Part shown: piece by piece, positions 6,478-10,094 of the stretch
Numbering within the stretch: position 1 is the stretch's first letter
How the letters are laid out: each line of letters opens with the position of its first letter
Origin: an uncultured Lentisphaeraceae bacterium
Lineage (GTDB): Bacteria; Verrucomicrobiota; Kiritimatiellia; RFP12; DVOR01
Length of the DNA stretch: 10,094 bases
NCBI GenBank assembly: GCA_946056345.1
Contig: CAMGJH010000014.1
Coordinates: forward strand, 1 to 10,094
Reading direction: 5' to 3'
Translations under genes and position numbers: made by a program
The notes under the pieces: model-generated
Told to the model about the DNA's origin: nothing
The model's database searches: none
The model's input: the letters and a program-made list of their open reading frames with translations, nothing else

Positions 6478-6624
6478 GTGAGCCGCCGGTTCTTTGTCCT
6501 GTGTGCCGCCGGCCTCGGCGGCGTTAGCATCCCGGCCACCACGCTACCCCTCCCTCAGCCCCTCCGTCGCGGAACGCGCCCTGTCGACTGTTCAGCGAGC
6601 AACACGGGGGGATTTTCGGTATAA
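6478..6624 (+). CDS. Possible 48-residue small ORF with RR signal-like start
   Basis: A GTG at 6478 has a very strong ribosome site, GGAGGAGG (6464-6471), 6 nt upstream. The reading begins MSRRFFVLCAAGLGG, which resembles a twin-arginine signal peptide (SRRxF plus a hydrophobic run), and ends at TAA 6622-6624, overlapping an in-frame upstream ATG of lgt as TAATG. The second half runs through the 21-nt dispersed motif and has no protein-like pattern. It may be the broken 5' end of an exported-protein gene, a leader peptide coupled to lgt, or chance. I favour a remnant or chance. Its existence as an expressed gene is unproven. Confidence 0.3.
   Translation: MSRRFFVLCAAGLGGVSIPATTLPLPQPLRRGTRPVDCSASNTGGFSV
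6559..6579. repeat. 21-nt dispersed motif, copy B
   Basis: Identical over 21 nt to 425-445, in the same orientation and at nearly the same distance from the 74-nt element. It is followed by ACTGTTCA (6587-6594) and AGCGAGC (6594-6600), short matches to the sequence after copy A. It lies 40 nt upstream of the presumed lgt -10 box. Confidence 0.7.
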
Positions 6625-6625
6625 T
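6620..6625 (+). promoter_or_regulatory. Consensus -10 box TATAAT before lgt
   Basis: A perfect TATAAT lies 10 nt before ATG 6636. No convincing -35 is found at normal spacing (6597-6602 reads GAGCAA). A start 6-8 nt downstream, near 6632, would leave only a few leader bases, so lgt would be leaderless or nearly so, consistent with the lack of a Shine-Dalgarno there. The box overlaps both the small ORF stop and the upstream lgt ATG at 6624, so it could be coincidental. Confidence 0.5.
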
Positions 6626-6635
6626 GCGCGGCGTT

Positions 6636-7466
6636 ATGCACTCGGAGTTGTTTTCACTGTTTGGTCTGCAGATTCAGATGTATGGCGTGATGCTCGCGCT
6701 GGGGTTCCTGGCCTGTTATCTCTTGGCCGGGCGGCTGGCGCGGTTGAGCGGACGCAATCCGCGGGAGGTCGATACGCTGGTGATGGTGGCGGCGGTGTGC
6801 GGGGTGCTGGGGGCCCGGGCGGTCTACGTGTGGCAGAATTGGCGGACGGAGTTTGCGGGGGCGCCGCTCGAGATGTTTGCGGTGTGGCGCGGGGGATTGG
6901 TCTTCTATGGAGGCTTTGGCGCGGCAGTGGCCGGGCTGATTGTCTATGCGCTGGTGAAGGGGGAGAAGCCGTTGGGGCTGCTGGGGTTTGCGGCGGTCTT
7001 TGTGCCGCTGGGCCACGCCTTTGGGCGCGTGGGGTGCTTCTTCCACGGGTGCTGCTTTGGGGGGATTTGCCAGAACATCCTGGGCGTGCGCTATCCGGCG
7101 CAGACCCCGCCGTGGAAGCACCAGGTGGCGTTGCGGCAGATTAGTCAGTATGCCCCCGAGACTTTGCCAACGTGGCCGACGCAGCTCATCGAGGCGGCCG
7201 GATGCCTGGTGCTCTTCGGAGGACTGTGGATGCTCTACCGACGGCTGCCGGCGGGCGTGCGCGAGAAGGCGGTGGGCGGGGTCTACCTGACGGCCTACGC
7301 GCTCCTGCGCTTTGGGGTGGAGTGCCTACGCGACGACCCGCGCGGAGCGACCTACTTTGGGCTTTCGTTCAGTCAAACCATCTCCGTGGCGCTGCTGGCG
7401 CTGGGAGTGCTCTTTCTCATCCTTGCTTATCGGGAGGCGAACCATGGAACAATCCACCGTCAATGA
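6636..7466 (+). CDS. lgt: Prolipoprotein diacylglyceryl transferase
   Basis: This 276-residue integral membrane protein moves a diacylglyceryl group from phosphatidylglycerol to the lipobox cysteine of prolipoproteins at the inner membrane. It has about seven hydrophobic segments. The GHAFGRVGCFFHGCCFG stretch (126-142) is the Lgt signature with R131 as the conserved arginine; WRGGLVFYGGF (84-94) and LLRFGVECLRDDP (223-235) are the other conserved blocks. Where E. coli has Asn146 (GRxGNF) this protein has Cys134, and at the His103 position it has Tyr91; both look like lineage variants. I chose ATG 6636 because MHSELF aligns with usual N-termini. ATG 6624 is in frame, overlaps the -10 box and would add four residues. 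Its 3' end overlaps the next gene by 23 nt. Confidence 0.94.
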   Translation: MHSELFSLFGLQIQMYGVMLALGFLACYLLAGRLARLSGRNPREVDTLVMVAAVCGVLGARAVYVWQNWRTEFAGAPLEMFAVWRGGLVFYGGFGAAVAGLIVYALVKGEKPLGLLGFAAVFVPLGHAFGRVGCFFHGCCFGGICQNILGVRYPAQTPPWKHQVALRQISQYAPETLPTWPTQLIEAAGCLVLFGGLWMLYRRLPAGVREKAVGGVYLTAYALLRFGVECLRDDPRGATYFGLSFSQTISVALLALGVLFLILAYREANHGTIHRQ

Positions 7467-8109
7467 CATGCTCTCTTGGCTTTCGACCACGCGTCTGGAA
7501 GCCGTTGCCCAAAAGCTCCGCGCCCGCGGCTTTATGGTTGAAGTCTGCGCCACGCGCGAGGAAGCGCGCGCGAAGCTGCTCACCCTGGCCGAGCCGGCCC
7601 AGAGCGTGGGCTTTGGCGGGTCGCTCTCGGTCGCTTGCCTGAACCTGACGCGCGAGCTGCGCGAGGCGGGCAAGGAGATCCTTAACCACGGCTTCCCCAA
7701 CCTCTCGCCCGAGGAGAAACTTGAGATTATGCGCCGCCAGCTGACCTGCGACCTCTTCCTCTCCTCGGTCAACGCCCTCACCGAAGACGGCATCATCGTC
7801 AATATCGACGGCAACGGCAACCGCGTGGCCGCGATGACCTTCGGCCCCCGCCAAGTGGTCCTGCTCATCGGGCGCAACAAGCTGGTGCGCGGGGGCGTGC
7901 ACGCCGCGCTCGACCGTATTGCCGAGGTGGCCGGCCCGGTCAACGCCTACCGTCTGGGGCGCAAGACCCCCTGCGCGGTCACCGGCACCTGCGCGCAGTG
8001 CGCCGGCAGCTGCCCCGAGAGCATCTGCCGCGTCACCTCCATCATTAAGCAGCGTCCGGGCTGCACCCCCACCACCATCCTGCTCGTCAACGAAGACCTG
8101 GGGCTCTAA
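7444..8109 (+). CDS. LUD-domain (LutC/YkgG-like, DUF162) protein
   Basis: A 221-residue protein of the LUD family, whose best-known members LutB and LutC take part in L-lactate oxidation with LutA. Visible family blocks are GFGGSLS (56-62), LFLSSVNALTEDGIIVNIDG (104-123), GNRVAAMTFGP and VLLIGRNKLV (139-148). The C-terminus carries C177, C183, C186, C190 and C195, then C207, probably metal or iron-sulfur ligands. Standalone members usually have Cys-x5-Cys-x2-Cys-x6-Cys; here the last gap is eight residues and includes an extra Cys. No lutA or lutB lies nearby, so a role in lactate use is unproven. GGGAGG 6 nt before ATG 7444 sets the start inside the lgt 3' end. Confidence 0.88.
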   Translation: MEQSTVNDMLSWLSTTRLEAVAQKLRARGFMVEVCATREEARAKLLTLAEPAQSVGFGGSLSVACLNLTRELREAGKEILNHGFPNLSPEEKLEIMRRQLTCDLFLSSVNALTEDGIIVNIDGNGNRVAAMTFGPRQVVLLIGRNKLVRGGVHAALDRIAEVAGPVNAYRLGRKTPCAVTGTCAQCAGSCPESICRVTSIIKQRPGCTPTTILLVNEDLGL

Positions 8110-8110
8110 G

Positions 8111-9463
8111 ATGCGCGTCAAGACCATTGGCATCATCTCGCTAGGCTGCTCGAAGAACCTGGCCGACAGCGAGGCGATGGCCGGTTATCTCCTCAAGGCT
8201 GGCTATCAGTTGGCCCCGAGCCCGGAGGCGGCCGACATCATCCTCATCAACACCTGCGCCTTCATCGAGAGTGCCCGCGAAGAGGGGGCCGAGAATATTC
8301 TCTCGGCCTGCGCCTACAAGGCCGAAGGCCACTGCAAGGCCGTCATCGTAGCCGGCTGTATGCCCCAGCGCTACCGCGCCCAGATGCTCGACGCCTTCCC
8401 CGAGGTCGATGCCTTCCTGGGCGTGGACGAGCTCGACCGCCTGCCCGAGCTGCTCAAGCAGCTTGAGCACCGCCGCCGGAGCGACCGCGAGGCCCTCCTG
8501 GCCGTCGCGCCCGGGTTGCCCACGCGCACCTTCGATAAGCCCATTCCCGCCCTCCGCCTCTCCGGGCAAATCTTTGCCTACGCCAAGATCGCCGAGGGCT
8601 GCAACCACGCCTGTGCCTTCTGCGCCATCCCGCAATTCCGCGGCCACCTCCGCTCGCGCCCGATGGAAGCCATCGAGGCCGAAGTGCGCGAACTCATCGC
8701 CACCGGCACCCGCGAAATCAACCTCATCGCCCAGGACGTCACCGCCTACGGCAAAGACCTGCGCAACGGCTCCTCCCTGGCCGCGCTCCTCCGCCGCCTC
8801 GATGCGCTCGAGGGCGACTTCTGGCTCCGCTGGCTCTACGGCTTCCACAACCACGTCACCGACGAGCTCCTCGAGGTGATGGCCGGCGCCAAGCACATCG
8901 TCCCCTACTTCGACCTCCCCATCCAGCACGCCCACCCCGACATCCTCCGCGCGATGCGCCGCGCCGACACCATCGCCGCCATCGACACCTTCCCCGAGCG
9001 CCTCCGCGCCGCCGTCCCCGGTGCCACCCTCCGCACCACCTGCATGGTCGGCTTCCCGGGCGAAACCGAGGAGCACTTCCAGGCCCTCCTCGACTACATC
9101 CAGCGTGTCCGCTTCGACGCCTTGGGCACCTTCATCTTCTCGCCCGAAGCCGGCACCGCCGCCGCTGACCTCCCCGGTCTCCCCCCGCCCGAAGTCGCAC
9201 GCGACCGCCTGGCCCGCCTGATGTCCGCCCAACGCGCCATCGCCAAGGAGCGCAACCGCGAGCGCGTCGGCACCACCGCCCGCGCCCTTATCCTCTCGCG
9301 CACGCCCACTGGGGGCGCCCTCGCCCGCTTGCCCCACCAGGCCCCGGAGGTCGATGGCCTCACCCGCCTCGCGCATCTGCCCGAAGGCGTCAACCCCGGC
9401 GACTTCCTCCCCGTCACCCTCACCGGCACCCGCGGCTACGACCTCACCGCCCGCGCCCAATGA
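8111..9463 (+). CDS. rimO: Ribosomal protein S12 methylthiotransferase RimO
   Basis: A 450-residue radical-SAM methylthiotransferase that adds a methylthio group to the conserved aspartate of ribosomal protein S12. The N-terminal MTTase domain carries three cluster-binding cysteines, C13 (SLGCSKNLADSE), C49 (INTCAF) and C83 (AGCMPQR). The radical-SAM core has C164-x3-C168-x2-C171 (EGCNHACAFCAIP), PYFDLPIQH (265-273) and GFPGETEEHF (314-323). A TRAM domain (about 384-450) ends in APEVDG, NPGDFL and YDL. SLGCSKN and PQFRG favour RimO over MiaB. ATG 8111 lies one base after the LUD stop. Only a weak GGGG precedes it, so coupled translation is likely. Codons are overwhelmingly C-ending, unlike lgt. 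Confidence 0.96.
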   Translation: MRVKTIGIISLGCSKNLADSEAMAGYLLKAGYQLAPSPEAADIILINTCAFIESAREEGAENILSACAYKAEGHCKAVIVAGCMPQRYRAQMLDAFPEVDAFLGVDELDRLPELLKQLEHRRRSDREALLAVAPGLPTRTFDKPIPALRLSGQIFAYAKIAEGCNHACAFCAIPQFRGHLRSRPMEAIEAEVRELIATGTREINLIAQDVTAYGKDLRNGSSLAALLRRLDALEGDFWLRWLYGFHNHVTDELLEVMAGAKHIVPYFDLPIQHAHPDILRAMRRADTIAAIDTFPERLRAAVPGATLRTTCMVGFPGETEEHFQALLDYIQRVRFDALGTFIFSPEAGTAAADLPGLPPPEVARDRLARLMSAQRAIAKERNRERVGTTARALILSRTPTGGALARLPHQAPEVDGLTRLAHLPEGVNPGDFLPVTLTGTRGYDLTARAQ

Positions 9464-10094
9464 GCCATCCGTTGCTAGTGCACGAGGCGGCCTTTTGGGC
9501 CGAGCATCCCGGGGCGGCGCTGGCGGGGGTGGATGAGGCTGGGCGCGGCTGCCTAGCCGGACCGGTCGTGGCCGGGGCGGTCTCCATCTCGGCGGAGGAT
9601 CTGCCGCGCCTCGCAGCCGAAGAACTCGCGGCGGTAAACGACTCCAAACAACTGACCGAACGCAAGCGCGAGGCGCTCTACGACCTGATCACCGCCCACC
9701 CAGCTATCCGCTGGGCGGCCGGTCAGGCCTCTGCCCGCGAGATTGACGAGCTAAACATCCTGCGCGCCACCCACCTGGCCATGCGCCGCGCCCTCGAAGG
9801 CCTCACCCCCTTGCCCGACCACGCACTGGTCGATGGCCTCCCGGTCAAAGGGCTGCCCCTTCCCCACACCGCCATCGTCAAGGGCGATGCCACGAGCCTA
9901 CTCATCGCCTGTGCCTCCATCATCGCCAAGGTGACGCGCGACCGTCTCTGCCGCGAGCTCGACCGCCTCTACCCCGCCTACGGCTTTGCCCAAAACAAGA
10001 CCTACGGCACCGCCCCCCACCTCGCCGCCCTCCGCCGCCTCGGCCCCTGCCCCGAGCACCGCCGCTCCTTCGCCCCCGTCTCCTACGTCCAGGG
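9460..10094 (+). CDS. rnhB: Ribonuclease HII, incomplete at the 3' end
   Basis: The reading from ATG 9460 (ATGA overlap with the rimO stop) stays open to the window edge, 211 codons. RNase HII cuts RNA in RNA-DNA hybrids and starts removal of single ribonucleotides from DNA. The four acidic catalytic residues are present: D25 and E26 in GVDEAGRG, D125 in LVDG and D143 in VKGD. NDSKQL (60-65), ASIIAKVTRDR (152-162), YGFAQNKTYGT (174-184) and HRRSFAPV (200-207) follow the family. The usual HKGY is NKTY here; the tyrosine (Y182) linked to recognition of the RNA-DNA junction is kept. Only a few C-terminal residues should be missing. The first 30 codons favour G endings and the rest C endings. Confidence 0.95.
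   Translation, partial: MSHPLLVHEAAFWAEHPGAALAGVDEAGRGCLAGPVVAGAVSISAEDLPRLAAEELAAVNDSKQLTERKREALYDLITAHPAIRWAAGQASAREIDELNILRATHLAMRRALEGLTPLPDHALVDGLPVKGLPLPHTAIVKGDATSLLIACASIIAKVTRDRLCRELDRLYPAYGFAQNKTYGTAPHLAALRRLGPCPEHRRSFAPVSYVQ

Noticed and set aside
205..6600. A classical transposon or integron cassette with transposase or integrase
   Set aside because: The bracketing repeats are direct and non-coding, and none of the enclosed genes is a recombinase. Only the repeat arrangement supports mobility.
8141..9460. Long open frame on the - strand opposite rimO
   Set aside because: It is Gly/Ala/Glu-rich and exactly mirrors rimO, whose cluster cysteines and domain order are unambiguous.

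Overview
The window is high-GC bacterial chromosomal DNA with two divergent, tightly packed gene clusters on either side of an intergenic region at about 6298-6635. An AsmA-type envelope protein and Lgt point to a bacterium with an outer membrane. The Cys-rich Lgt signature, a long EpsC-type serine acetyltransferase, a MetX-MetW fusion and the standalone LUD protein together suggest something near the PVC group (Verrucomicrobiota, Kiritimatiellota or Lentisphaerota). That placement is inference from remembered family resemblance and is weak; no rRNA or marker search was possible.

Leftward cluster, in order of transcription: metXW (6257-4449, homoserine O-acyltransferase fused to MetW), epsC (4452-3571, serine O-acetyltransferase), an unrecognised exported 195-residue protein (3547-2960), a 654-residue AsmA-like membrane-anchored protein (2947-983) and trmL (953-498, tRNA wobble 2'-O-methyltransferase). 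metXW and epsC overlap by ATGA and the other gaps are 12 to 29 nt, so one transcript is likely, starting at an extended -10 just upstream of metXW. The first two genes make the acyl acceptors for sulfide in methionine and cysteine synthesis. The last three concern the envelope and tRNA.

Rightward cluster: lgt (6636-7466), a LUD-domain protein (7444-8109), rimO (8111-9463) and rnhB (9460 to the window edge, incomplete at the 3' end). All junctions overlap or are 1 nt apart. The products are lipoprotein diacylglyceryl transferase, a LutC-like protein, the ribosomal protein S12 methylthiotransferase and RNase HII.

The non-coding DNA is the least ordinary part. Positions 1-497 hold AT-rich 22-nt direct repeats, GC-rich inverted repeats and a heptamer array. 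A 74-nt foldable element (205-278) and a 21-nt motif (425-445) recur in the same order, orientation and nearly the same spacing at 6335-6408 and 6559-6579. These collinear copies bracket the whole leftward five-gene cluster. The coding-strand G/C balance also flips from G-rich near the central intergenic region to C-rich far from it in both clusters. I saw no tRNA, rRNA, CRISPR array, transposase or phage gene.
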